Source: Anisus vortex
Lineage: Eukaryota; Mollusca; Gastropoda; Planorbidae
Assembly (NCBI GenBank): GCA_949126835.1
Contig: OX421508.1
Span: forward strand, 19,108,598-19,172,597
Reading direction: 5' to 3'
DNA length: 64,000 nucleotides
Shown here: piece by piece, positions 39,101-49,919 of the stretch
How the letters are laid out: each line of letters opens with the position of its first letter
Position numbering within the stretch: position 1 is the first letter of the stretch
Notes under the pieces: model-generated
Database searches by the model: none
Told to the model about the DNA's origin: nothing
The model's input: only the letters and a program-made list of their open reading frames with translations
Translations under genes and position numbers: made by a program

Positions 39101-42100
39101 CTACAAGCTCGGTATTTCACAGGCATGTAACCTATTCTAGGGATTCTACAAGCTCGGTATTTCACAGGCATGTAACCTATTCTAGGGATTCTACAAGCTC
39201 GGTATTTCACAGGCATGTAACCTATTCTAGGGATTCTACAAGCTCGGTGTTTCACAGGCATGTAACCTATTCTAGGTGTCACGATTCTGGACTAAACCGT
39301 GACTCTTAGCACTCATAGATAGATTATAGCGTAGGTAGTAGTATAGAACCATAGGTTAGCGTAGAGTTAGATTAGATAGAACGAGTAGTCTGAAACTATT
39401 ACCTTCTTCTCTCTCACGCAATAGGAACACCCCAACCACCCCCATTCTTCACCTGTCCTTTAACCTTCACTACGCTCTTTTAGTTTTAGTCCCAATTCAG
39501 AGTTGCTAATCAATACGCCCAAACTGGTACTAAAACCATGAGTGAATGAAGTGTGAATCTTAATGTATATATATTCTATTATAATTTTAACTATTTATTC
39601 ATGCCGTACTTTAATGTGCTTGTATTTTAACTATTCATTCATGTTGTTAATTCAAACTATTTTTCATTCATGTTGTTAATTCAACATGCTGTATGTAGAC
39701 ATTACGCGCCTTGTACACACACCCCACCCACCCCGCTAAGAAAACCCCACTTACCCCCCCTTTCTCCTATCACCCAAGGGCGTCGACTCGCTAGCTACCC
39801 TTTGAGACGGTCGATGTTTTCGCATCCACTTAATATCCACTCGGCCGAAAATCCACGCCAGCCACTTGAGTGACCAGGTCAAAGTCTATCAAAGGGAGAT
39901 AATTCCCTTCACTCAGCATGACGTATGTATCAATCGTCTTTTATCTAGATTAACCCCTCCCACTTCGACCCCCCCGTCTCCCTTGTTCACCCCACTGAGT
40001 GTGGGCGGCAATAATCATTTCATTTACCCCCACCCCGCAGTTTTGGCGGTATAAGTGCTTACCCACCCCAACTCCATTTTCGGCTCCAATAAACCTTTTT
40101 GCTTTATGTAAATATATGTTCGAAAGGACCAATGGGAATTATATGTAAGTCCAACCTAATGTAATCACCCAACCAAATTAAGGAGCGGTCACGTGACTAG
40201 TCTCACGAGACGCCCGCTCAACTCTTGTAGAAGCAGTCTGAGTTTGGCGCTTGACGGATACACTGTACTTTTAGTTAGTCCTGGCTCAGCTCCCGAGAAA
40301 GGAGCATCGTCTTAGCTTAACTCCCAACCTGTACACTCGGACTATAGATAATTAGCCAGTAATAGTAATTCGTTAATACAGTTGTGCAACCTAAAAGTGG
40401 CTTTCACAACACTACCGTGTACTAATGTTAGACATTCTGACCAATTTCATATCTGTCCAGTAGTATATCGCCTCACATGTTATATATATATATATCGGTC
40501 TAGCCAGTATTCGCATTTTCCACCAGTATAAGTTGTGTAACCTAACTTTGGATTCCATAACATTCGCATATGCTCGTGTCAATATTGCTGTATAACTTCA
40601 TATGTATGTCTCACCATTGGATATTCGAACGTAATAAACACCTGAACAGTAACCAGTGATTTGCTTGATTATCTTAGAACTGTTTGTTGTATACTCTGTA
40701 ACATCTTATACGAGCCAAGGAGAGAAATAATCATTGTTCCAGGACGATTGCAGTAGCATCGGTATTTCGTACCCCCACGACAACCAGCCACCAGTAACCA
40801 TTAACCCCACGACAACCAGCCACTAGTAACCATTAACCCCACGACAACCAGCCGCCATTAACCCCACTCAACCACCCCCCCCCCCGCACCCCTCTCAGTG
40901 TCAACATTGTGACGAATTGCTCTCCCAACAGCAACATCGTGACACTAGGGATTCTACAAGCTCGGTATTTCACAGGCATGTAACCTATTCATAATGTAAA
41001 TCAAAAGAACCCAAAAGACGAATGTAACCAAGTTTTCAACTTCAGACCTCAGCTTGAGTACCGCTCAGCGCTACCGACTCTTCATGTCTATCGAAAAAGA
41101 AATGAAACATTAAAATTTGAACAAAACAAAGTTCACCTTAAATTTGAACAAAACAAAGTTCACCTTAAATTGATCGCTTTTGAAACCAATCACTGAATTC
41201 GCCTTTAACCGAAACGTTGTAGCCTTAGCTTGCTAGCAACAGTAGACATTTATGTCCAGCCCATAACGAACAAACCAATTTTTTTTTTACCTACGGTTTT
41301 GATTACGCCAATAAAGTACAGACCTGTGTATAGAGATTAAACCCTGATGAATAATGTATATAAGAAAACAAGTTTTAAATCAGAGATTTGGGTACTATGG
41401 ACTTATTCGAAATTCAGACACACAAAAAAGCTAATTAATAAGAATCTTTTTTTTCTGTAAAAAAAAAAAAAAACACAACTGGAAAGTAAAATTGAATGGG
41501 AGTCAACATTTCTGTGGGTTCGAATGCAATTAGTGGCGATACCGGTCGAAATTGAAACTCCAGCTTCAATGCTAGGATATTGAGGGTTCCCTTGAGGATA
41601 GTAAATTTTGTTGATATCGACTTGGCATTTCTAGATGGAATTGAGCAGTGATTATTTTCATTCAACTTTCCTTGGACAGTCAAAACACACCACAAGTGAG
41701 CTTAAATACCGATGATATAGACTACATTGAAAAAAAGCTATTTAGGCCTACCATAAGTTATCGAGTAAAATATGCCTTACTCTCGGTTTAAGCTTCCATA
41801 AAAGAGTTTGCAGGTCGCGAACCAGTATCGGGTTAGGAAAGCAAAATTTACGGGTCGTACAAAGCAGAAGTAAAATTCTAAACCTACAGTTCATTTTATC
41901 ATGATACACTAGGGACAGATTGATAACAGTTCATTTTATCATGATACACTAGGGATAGATTTATAACAGTTCATTTTATCATGATACACTAGGGATAGAT
42001 TTATAACAGTTCATTTTATCATGATACACTAGGGATAGATTTATAACAGTTCATTTTATCATGATACACTAGGGATAGATTTATAACAGTTCATTTTATC

Positions 42101-42778
42101 ATGATACACTAGGGATAGATTTATAACAGTTCATTTTACCCTAAATGAACCATTTTGTGATATTTAAAGAAGATTTTAGCAACATTATAGGCCTTCACTA
42201 TTATAGACTACACTAGTTTCCAAAATTATGTGAACATTTCTGTTTTTCATATATTATAGGTTTGTCAGGCAACATTTTATTAGTCTAGTGGTCCACAAAA
42301 GATAAAAAAATATTTAAATAACCAGGTCACTTAAAAGAAAAGTTAGATCACAATATTGTATCATTGGTTTAGTGTTTGGTAGTACAACTGACTTAAAACT
42401 ACAACATTTTTGTCCGGAGAATTCCAGCTTGTTCTGCTCGTGCATAAAAAAGCGTTATTATATATTTAAATATAGGCTAAAATGAGTGTTACAGAAAACA
42501 AACAACAGACGGTTTGCTAATAAAAGAAAAGGAACGGTGAACATCGAGTTCTTCACCAAACAAAACAAACAAAACATCAAAGAAGAACAAAAACCAAACA
42601 ACCTGAAACTATACAGGATTTGATTATGAAGAAATACGGGAACATAAAATGATCCAATTCTATTTGACTACGCTATGTGTTTAGCTCAAAAGACTCAATA
42701 TTTTTTCCGTGTACTCACCCTGAAGAAGTTCACGTTGGTCAGGAGCGGCGCCACGCACGCTATCGACTGAGCAGGCAT
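27141..42778 (-). CDS. SCHIP1: Schwannomin-interacting protein 1 (SCHIP1)
   Basis: Six minus-strand coding exons: 42719-42778, 36572-36682, 30160-30231, 28531-28648, 27636-27729 and 27141-27228, with phase-consistent GT/AG borders. They give 180 aa, starting ATG CCT GCT CAG. The C-terminal coiled coil (residues about 104-151) contains [23 protein letters not shown] and [15 protein letters not shown], which closely match the conserved SCHIP1 C-terminus. Before it are [15 protein letters not shown] (37-51) and [17 protein letters not shown] (61-77). In other animals SCHIP1 binds the NF2 product, has an ankyrin-G-binding isoform fused with IQCJ, and acts in fly Hippo signalling. The last exon (residues 153-180) is a polar Asn/Arg tail that I cannot match to the family, so it is less certain. 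Vertebrate forms have longer N-termini, so upstream alternative first exons are likely. The introns hold most of the window's minisatellites. Confidence 0.87.
27787..27965 (-). repeat. Degenerate SINE family A copy in a SCHIP1 intron
   Basis: CAGAGCTAGTTAGACTCAGAG followed by GATGCC and a decayed head resembles the 18450 copy. A further shred lies at about 28203-28290 (TTTGGCCAGCACAATAATC). Confidence 0.45.
29171..29610. mobile_element. 440-bp non-autonomous hAT element
   Basis: Left end TTGGGGTCGGGAGCCTATGG; right end GGTTCCCGACCCCTG, matching the usual hAT terminus CAGGGGTCGG with two left-end mutations. Flanks CTATAACC (29163-29170) and CTATAACT (29611-29618) form a 7/8 target duplication. 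Internally a segment of about 36 bp with CTTGCCTTACGTTACA and CACACAGTTACTTG is duplicated. No coding capacity. Confidence 0.75.
29707..29992. repeat. 15-bp minisatellite, about 19 copies
   Basis: Unit TTACACTTTGAGGAA with A/T and G/A variants. Because 15 is a multiple of three it yields a plus-strand open frame repeating HFEEL, antisense to SCHIP1 and lying in its intron. There is no exon structure or start context to support a gene. Confidence 0.95.
30841..30924. mobile_element. Right-end fragment of an older hAT-A element
   Basis: Matches the last ~85 bp of the neighbouring hAT-A copy (AACGTCAGCGCC, ACGATAACGCCCCC, GTTGAGAACCAATG) with more mutations. It ends exactly 8 bp before the next copy begins. 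Confidence 0.8.
30933..32206. mobile_element. hAT-A transposon copy 1, 1274 bp, with perfect target duplication
   Basis: Perfect 14-bp inverted termini CATAGGTTCTCAAC / GTTGAGAACCTATG, flanked by identical 8-bp TGTTAAAC at 30925-30932 and 32207-32214, the hAT signature. C-rich subterminal blocks (CACCGCCCCCC) pair with G-rich ones, explaining the odd base composition. No transposase is readable, so it is non-autonomous. It lies in a SCHIP1 intron. Confidence 0.9.
32548..32873. repeat. 63-bp tandem repeat, about 5 copies
   Basis: CATTTCGGACAG recurs at 32611, 32674, 32737, 32800 and 32863, exactly 63 bp apart. The unit also contains CATTTCAGCCAGCTGGGCAG, with a CCAGCTGG palindrome. Confidence 0.95.
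33690..35060. repeat. 56-bp minisatellite (BglII-type), about 24 copies
   Basis: Units share TATAGATCTATACTC and TTAAAGGCTGTTTATTACC at 56-bp spacing (one unit is 55). The other half of the unit exists in at least four versions (TACATACTAAGCAATT, TACATTCTGAGCCATT, CATGAATACTGAACCATT, TACATACTGAACCATT). Two of them alternate between about 33.9 and 34.4 kb, giving a 112-bp higher-order period. Confidence 0.95.
35355..35620. repeat. Imperfect TGTGTGAATG microsatellite
   Basis: GT-rich run with interspersed AATG and ATATG. It explains the His/Thr-rich minus-strand open frame at 35432-35683. Confidence 0.9.
35740..35905 (-). repeat. Degenerate SINE family A copy
   Basis: GTGACCAGCACAATGG, TTAAGTACCCAGCAG, box-B-like AAATTCGAACGCGAGAC and a head ending ACTGTGTCCCAT on the minus strand. 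Confidence 0.55.
37417..37465. repeat. TA/CA microsatellite, palindromic
   Basis: Alternating TATATATATACATATATA that is largely self-complementary. It directly precedes the 34-bp array. Confidence 0.9.
37485..38995. repeat. 34-bp minisatellite, about 44 copies
   Basis: Unit GTGCTACTCACTCGAGTAYC + GAACATCACCAACA, where Y is T or C and is almost the only variable site in the core. Edge units are more diverged (CGAACACCGAAAATGACC). The unit has no plus-strand stop and its length is 1 mod 3, so all three plus frames stay open for 1.2-1.4 kb. These large open frames are an arithmetic artefact, antisense to SCHIP1 and inside its first intron. Confidence 0.97.
39047..39276. repeat. 45-bp tandem repeat, 5 copies plus one displaced copy
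   Basis: Unit CTAGGGATTCTACAAGCTCG + GTATTTCACAGGCATGTAACC + TATT, at 45-bp spacing. The sixth unit lies at 40945-40990, separated from the array by the LTR insertion. The minus strand gives a 15-residue repeat open frame, not a gene. Confidence 0.95.
39277..40944. mobile_element. Solo LTR, 1668 bp
   Basis: Begins TGTCACGATTC and ends ACATCGTGACA, so it has TG..CA ends within an 8-bp inverted TGTCACGA. It is flanked by identical 5-bp CTAGG (39272-39276 and 40945-40949). Insertion split a unit of the 45-bp array, which fixes both ends. A TATA run (40481-40494) followed by AATAAA (40633-40638) suits an LTR promoter and polyadenylation signal in plus orientation. An internal repeat of about 30 bp (CCCCACGACAACCAGCC) sits at 40776-40870. 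There is no internal retroelement sequence, so LTR-LTR recombination is the likely origin. Confidence 0.85.
41886..42143. repeat. 40-bp tandem repeat, about 6.5 copies
   Basis: ACAGTTCATTTTATCATGAT recurs every 40 bp from 41886. The first unit carries GGGACAGATTGATA where the rest carry GGGATAGATTTATA. Confidence 0.95.
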
Positions 42779-44204
42779 TGTTTAGGAAAAATAGTTGTAG
42801 GGGTAACAAAATTAAAGTCTGGATGGTCGGACTATGACCACATCATCTATAATATTTTGTTTCACTAAGTCCAAGCAAAGGAAATATTCCTGGCTAAATA
42901 TAGCACAACGAATAAGCTAGATCACAGATTCATTCCATGAAAAATATCAGGCCGATATCCCAATGTTGATGAATATTCCAGCAGCCATATCCGAGTTTTG
43001 AAACCGGATTTAACGATAGATTTTAATTACAACTTTGATAGACACTTAGTTTTTAACATAACGTTTTCCTAGAAAACACAATAAAATGCCAAATTAGAAA
43101 TCTCATTCAATAAATTAATAGCGGTCACAAAACCAAACCTTAAATTTTGTTTTAAAATCTATATTGTACATAATTCTTGAATTGATCGTGCTATTGTGGG
43201 TTTTAATCTGATTAGATTTAGGGAAATTATGAGAATTGTAAAAAGGTATTTCTTATACTTTATTTGTTAATTGTGCGCGCACCAAAACATTACTTCCATG
43301 TTAATGATTTTCTTCGTTTGGCCTAGCAACCGGAAGTACGACATTAATACCGTAAGTTTGTAAAATGTCATATGAATAAATTAGCATATGACCTAAGAAA
43401 CGTCCATCAGCGGCGGGAAAGCTTGCATCATCAATTATAAATTGTCAATATGTTACTTTGAGCAGAATTATTATTTAGATAATAAGTCCAAGCTAAAAGA
43501 ACAATACACAGCTGTATATTTTTGCAGATTTTTGTATTTGTTAATCGTTTTTTTTAAATATACATTTTTTTTTAATGTTCCAAAAAAAATGTATGTAGAA
43601 TAATATTAATTTGGGCGAGTCTAATTAACTCATTGAGGCCAAATCATGTCGATATCTAGAACTTCATTTTAAAATTGGGCTACTAAATAACTTAATCATC
43701 TTGCAGCATCCATAGTAAACTGAGACCTATGCTGTTGTTTTTTTTTTGTGTGAAGTAGTCCTAGTTCTTAACATTGATGGAATTGTTAAAATATGTAATA
43801 ACTACAGTGTTATTTTTTTTAAATAAACATTTGTGATTACGAATTTCTGAGCCAATTTACGATTTTGTTTTCACGTTAATACAAACTTTTAAAGTGATAA
43901 GTAGGCAGGTATGCCCTAAACTATGGCACAGTTTGTTTCATATATTTAGGATTTAGTTTTTTTAGGTTTAAAGACTTTTCTCTTTAACACTTGTGCCGCC
44001 CCCCCTGCCCCCAACCTCTTTTACTGAGTAGTGGGAATGGGGCGCATTGATAATGCTAAACGTGATACCTTGGAGAAATGCGCTACACAAATCATAAGTA
44101 TAAGCATCTTTCAAAAGAGAGTTAAAGCTTGCATGATCTAGACAAGGGGAGACAACAGATTGCATGATCTATCAAAGGGAGGTAAAGTATTGCATGTTCT
44201 AGCA
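42779..44204 (-). promoter_or_regulatory. Upstream region of the SCHIP1 start; candidate promoter near 43320-43400
   Basis: Only short non-coding sequence upstream of the start codon. Around 43318-43340 plus-strand CCTAGCAACCGGAAGTACG contains an ETS-type CCGGAAGT and an RFX half-site-like AGCAAC, common in TATA-less animal promoters. This is inference from motifs only. Confidence 0.3.
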
Positions 44205-45244
44205 CATAGGTTCTCAACCTTTTTCGGTTCACCGCCCCTTTTAATTTTATTTTCCGCTCATCGCCCCCTCCCCTCCCCCAAATTTTAGCACCTATTCCCC
44301 CCACACCGCTGGACGATAAAGGGTCAATATAGTTTCCGCAATTTTTTTTAGGCCGACTAGATTTGTGTGTTTATTTATTATCATTAAAAGAACTGAAAAG
44401 AAAACACATTGTAATAATTTATAGATCAACAAATTATCTAAACAAGAGGCAATTAGTAATTAATTTTTGTTATATTACAAAACAGAATTTGTTTCATATC
44501 ACTATTGAAAAATGTGGAACGATTATTTAATTATAGGGAGATAATTAACCCGTTTCATTTGAGCTATTATTTCTAATGTTTCTTTTTTTTTTCTTTTATA
44601 AAAGAATAAATGGCTTACAATTTATAACTTTAAAATGATCAAACTGTAAAAAGTATTTGAAAATTACATAAATATTATATGACTAAATAAATTATACGTA
44701 TATTTTTAAACATTAAATTAGCTATCCAGTTTGTACGATTACTACGTATCCATTCCGCTCAACGATGCTACATATCATACATAGATCTCAAAACGCATAG
44801 CATATCACAGTAAAACAGATCAAAATATCAATAATAGCAAATGTTTGGGCGACAGGGATCGGTCGGGGACAGATCCCGTGTCGTGTTGTTTGACAGTGCG
44901 GTGAACTAACCATAAAACGAGCCGGCCGCACACCATAGTCCTAATCGTCTAATAGTGACCCCTAGTTGTTGAAAAAGTACATGCGATTCATATCTCTTAT
45001 TAGTATAATAATATGTAGGCCTACTGTTGGGGGATATCAGATATTTAGCATCCCTTGCGTTTACGTCATATTTCATCCAAAAAACTAATCAATTTAAATA
45101 GTTGAGGTGTTCAAATTATAGCAGGTACGTTTGTACCGCCCACTTTCCCTTCACCGCCCCCCAATCGCCCCCGAGAATGTCAGCGCTTCCATAAAGCTTC
45201 TCACCGCCCCCCGGGGGGCGATATCGACACCTTGAGAACCTATG
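44205..45244. mobile_element. hAT-A transposon copy 2, carrying a SINE-like passenger
   Basis: CATAGGTTCTCAACC at the left and TTGAGAACCTATG at the right, with the same C-rich subterminal blocks as copy 1. TTCTAGCA lies directly left (44197-44204) and recurs at 45248-45255, three bases beyond the right end. Relative to copy 1 it has lost about 300 bp of the left interior. It has gained a tRNA-like block at about 44849-44935 (GGGCGACAGGGATCGG ... GAGCCGGCCGC). Confidence 0.8.
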
Positions 45245-45259
45245 TGATTCTAGCAGGTA

Positions 45260-46794
45260 TGTTATCAAGGTAATACGGATGAAGGAAGGGGGGGGGGGAT
45301 GGCAGACAGCGTTATAAATACACACACTCCGCTCTCCAACCCAATGGTCGTTTTTTTTTAAACGTTAGAATAATTCGAAAAATTGTCAAACGCACTGATC
45401 TATATGAAAAAAAGATTGATAGAGCCGTCTATTAGTTTGCTTTGTGCAAAATGAAGAAGCGAAAACTACCTCGCCACCATTTTAATCCTCATTCACTGAT
45501 CTATATAAGCGAGTAGTAATATTCAGAAAAGAAAAAAAAACACCACTCTATATATATAGAACAAACTTATACGCTAAAAAGGATAAATAATGCAAAAATG
45601 TAGCTCAGCTTAGAGAGCGACTCTTGATAATAATAATAGTGGTTATTTTTAAAGCGCTTCTATCCATGCTATTAAATTTAGCATGCTCATTGCGCTCTCG
45701 GTGTGAATTCTAGTGGCAGATGTATTACTATACAAGGCACACAGTGTCACAGTGTTTGATGTAAGCTGTTCCATACATTAAGCGCCACATATTCAAATGA
45801 GCGTTCTCCCTTTTGTGTCCAGCCACACTTGTAAAAAAAAAAAGTTTTTAGTAAAAAAGCTCGACATTTCTGCCAATAAAAATGGAGTTGTTTTAGTTTT
45901 ATTCCAGTTGTACTATTTATTTAAAATATTAAAATTAAACAATAATTAAATGTAAAATTTAATACTTTAAGTTTAAGCACATGTTCAGCCACTAGAAAGT
46001 GGTGGTCACTTTAAATGTATTCACAGGCTAGCGTTTACTAAACAATACTTTTTATAGATTTGTGATGGCTATTATCTTATCTTATCTTATCTTATTAAAT
46101 CTTATCTTATTAAATATGGCGGACGCTGAATTTTGAATAAAAAAATTTGTGTCCGTGCCTAATCAATTTTTGTTGTATAGATCAGTGGTTAAACATCATA
46201 TATCCTTTTCGCGACGTCATTTCCTGCCAGTACGAACGCCATGATTGTTCCACTGAGAACAGTAATTTTTTTATTTTTTTATTTTTATTTTAGAAGCCTA
46301 ATTACTCTAACGACGGCGTATTCGAGCAAAGAAATAATCGATACATGAAAAAACAAACAACAACGTCGGCTTACAATCAGCTCAAAGTCGATTATTACGG
46401 AGGCATTGTGCGATACCAATGGCAGAAAGAAAAAAACTGCTGACTTTTGAATTTGGCATTGGCTAGAAATATCCAAAAATATTGCTCAAATGGGTCATCT
46501 AGCGGTGTGAAATTGATTAGGTTTTAGTTAAAAAGGCGTTTAACAAAAGTGTGTGTGCTTATTAAGAAATGTATCTGACGGGTCCAATATAAGTTGCAGA
46601 AAAATGTAGGTTTAGCTAGTGTAGTAGAATGATAACTAAAAGCGTTATTTCTAAAATCATTATATAAACCGTTTCAATGTTGGTTTATGACATTCATTTA
46701 CTGTAATACATTTTCCTGATCGCATTCTTGTTTAGGGTTCACTATATATTATTATATATTTATACATAGTTGTCTTGAATTGATTTAAAACATC
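45260..46794. other. Non-coding spacer with short repeats
   Basis: Contains a minus-strand copy of a short snail-type repeat at 45640-45712 (AAAGCGCTTC, GCATGCTCATTGCGCTC), with plus-strand relatives at 30300-30358 and 36425-36482. A (TCTTA)n run lies at about 46072-46112. No coding exon recognised. Confidence 0.5.
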
Positions 46795-48085
46795 TCCACA
46801 CTACACACGCTATTTGGGAGTACACAATTATTCGGCCTATTTCTCTCATCTCCACACCACACACGCTATCGGGGAGTACAAAATTATTCGGCCTATTTCT
46901 CTCATCTCCACACCACACACGCTATTGGGGAGTACACAATTATTCGGCCTATTTCTCTCATCTCCACACCACACACGCTATCGGGGAGTACACAATTATT
47001 CGGCCTATTTCTCTCATCTCCACACCACACACGCTATCGGGGAGTACACAATTATTCGGCCTATTTCTCTCATCTCCACACCACACACGCTATTGGAGAG
47101 TACACAATTATTCGGCCTATTTCTCTCATCTCCACACCACACACGCTATCGGGGAGTACACAATTATTCGGCCTATTTCTCTCATCTCCACACCACACAC
47201 GCTATTGGGGAGTACACAATTATTCGGCCTATTTCTCTCATCTCCACACCACACACGCTATCGGGGAGTACACAATTATTCGGCCTATTTCTCTCATCTC
47301 CACACCACACACGCTATCGGGGAGTACACAATTATTCGGCCTATTTCTCTCATCTCCACACCACACACGCTATCGGGGAGTACACAATTATTCGGCCTAT
47401 TTCTCTCATCTCCACACCACACACGCTATCGGGGAGTACACAATTATTCGGCCTATTTCTCTCATCTCCACACCACACACGCTATCGGGGAGTACACAAT
47501 TATTCGGCCTATTTCTCTCATCTCCACACCGCACACGCTATCGGGGAGTACACAATTATTCGACCTATTTCTCTCATCTCCACACCACACACGCTATCGG
47601 GGAGTACACAATTATTCGACCTATTTCTCTCATCTCCACACCACACACGCTATCGGGGAGTACACAATTATTCGACCTATTTCTCTCATCTCCACATTAC
47701 ACACGCTATCGGGGAGTACACAATTATTCGGCCTATTTCTCTCATCTCCACACCACACACGCTATCGGGGAGTACACAATTATTCGACCTATTTCTCTCA
47801 TCTCCACACCACACACGCTATCGGGGAGTACACAATTATTCGACCTATTTCTCTCATCTCCACACCACACACGCTATCGGGGAGTACACAATTATTCGAC
47901 CTATTTCTCTCATCTCCACACCACACACGCTATCGGGGAGTACACAATTATTCGGCCTATTTCTCTCATCTCCACACCACACACGCTATCGGGGAGTACA
48001 CAATTATTCGGCCTATTTCTCTCATCTCCACACCACACACGCTATTGGGGAGTACACAATTATTCGACCTATTTCTCTCACAAAT
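46795..48085. repeat. 56-bp minisatellite, about 23 copies
   Basis: Unit built from TCTCCACACCACACACGCTA, TCGGGGAGTACACAATTATT and CGGCCTATTTCTCTCA. Variants are TTGGGG/TCGGGG and CGGCC/CGACC, the CGACC form being clustered at 47.56-47.9 kb. It is stop-free in plus frames, giving spurious open frames of 427 and 304 codons. Confidence 0.97.
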
Positions 48086-48720
48086 ACATTACTTTAACCA
48101 TTTTAATGTCGCCAAATGAAGACCTAATTTATTAATCTAATTCTCCATTTTGAAACGAAAACGCTTTTTTTATAAATGAGCAGAGAAAAAAATGTTAAAG
48201 TTTTTTTTTCAATCTAGACATTTACATCATAGCTTTAAAGTTATTTTTTTTTTTTTTTAAATACTTTTTTTTTCTGTTAAAATTGTAGCCCTGCCTACTA
48301 GATCTAGTAATTTATAACCATTTAAAAAAATTTTCTTATGAACAATTTTGACTTTTTTATATATTTGTATTTTATGATTTTCTAATTTGTTATGATTTTG
48401 AATTTCTAGAGAAATATAATCAAACATTCTAAGTCATTATTTCGACAAACCATCTATTGTGTCAGCGCTGTACTATGTTTTAAACTTAATTCTTGAGAAA
48501 TAATGATTTATTTTGCTGGAGGAAATGGGTGTTCATAAAAGGTGCAGTGTACTAAGTGGTCCCTCCCCACACACACCTTGCAATACTAGCTATAGGGCCA
48601 CCATTTTATAAACGAATAGAAATGACACCAGAGAAAGGGGGGAGGGGACACGCGCCTACTCCCACCCCCAAATCTCTTTAAAAAACAACAACACTGTTTT
48701 TCCCAAAAGCGATGTTGATT

Positions 48721-49590
48721 TCTGTTCATTAATTTTTCATTGTCTCTTTTTTATATATTAGTTAATACATCTAAATACATTAATTATATTCATGTTTACA
48801 CTTAATTCTTGTGAATAATTCAACATTTCGTTTCGTTTAATTTTTCATTGTCTCTTTTTTATATAGTAGTTAATACATCTAAATACATTAATTATATTCA
48901 TGTTTACACTTAATTCTTGTGAATAATTCAACATTTCGTTTCGTTTAATATTTCATTGTCTCTTTTTTATATAGTAGTTAATACATCTAAATACATTAAT
49001 TATATTCATGTTTACACTTAATTCTTGTGAATAATTCAACATTTCGTTTCGTTTAATATTTCATTGTCTCTTTTTTATATATTAGTTAATACATCTAAAT
49101 ACATTAATTATATTCATGTTTACACTTAATTCTTGTGAATAATTCAACATTTCGTTTCGTTTAATTTTTCATTGTCTCTTTTTTATATATTAGTTAATAC
49201 ATCTAAATACATTAATTATATTCATGTTTACACTTAATTCTTGTGAATAATTCAACATTTCGTTTCGTTTAATTTTTCATTGTCTCTTTTTTATATAGTA
49301 GTTAATACATCTAAATACATTAATTATATTCATGTTTACACTTAATTCTTGTGAATAATTCAACATTTCGTTTCGTTTAATTTTTCATTGTCTCTTTTTT
49401 ATATAGTAGTTAATACATCTAAATACATTAATTATATTCATGTTTACACTTAATTCTTGTGAATAATTCAACATTTCGTTTCGTTTAATTTTTCATTGTC
49501 TCTTTTCTATATAGTAGTTAATACATCTAAATACATTAATTATATTCATGTTTACACTTAATTCTTGTGAATAATTCAACATTTCGTTTC
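48721..49590. repeat. 108-bp tandem repeat, about 8 copies
   Basis: TTTTTCATTGTCTC recurs at 108-bp spacing, with a unit containing AATACATCTAAATACATTAA and AATAATTCAACATTTCGTTTCG. Copies are almost identical (ATATTAG/ATAGTAG variants), so the array is recent or homogenised. Confidence 0.95.
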
Positions 49591-49739
49591 GTACAGATTT
49601 CGCCAGAAAACCTTAAAATATTGCATTTATCTAATTTTAATAATAAATTTTCAGCGTGCCTATTGATAATTAATTTACTTACAGCTAAAATTTTAGTTGC
49701 TTTTTTTTAAATAATAGAATGAGATTGTACCAGAGTTAA

Positions 49740-49890
49740 GAATTTGGATTCTGTTGCCACCCTAACCCCTTACCTTGCACTATTTGCCCCACCTTGCATT
49801 ATTTTCTCCCTACTTTGCACTATTGTCTACTTCGTCTTGCAATATTTGTCCCATAATTTGCACCATTAGCTTCCCCCGTTTTCCCAATAA
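49740..49890. repeat. Degenerate ~22-bp tandem repeat
   Basis: Five imperfect units of the form CCTTGCACTATTTGCCCCA, with Ser/Pro-type T-C changes. Old array, no coding signal. Confidence 0.5.
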
Positions 49891-49919
49891 CTTACAATAC
49901 TGGCTAAGCCATTAATCAA

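Noticed and set aside
46814..48119. Open frames of 427 and 304 codons
   Set aside because: Product of the stop-free 56-bp minisatellite; the two frames are translations of the same unit.
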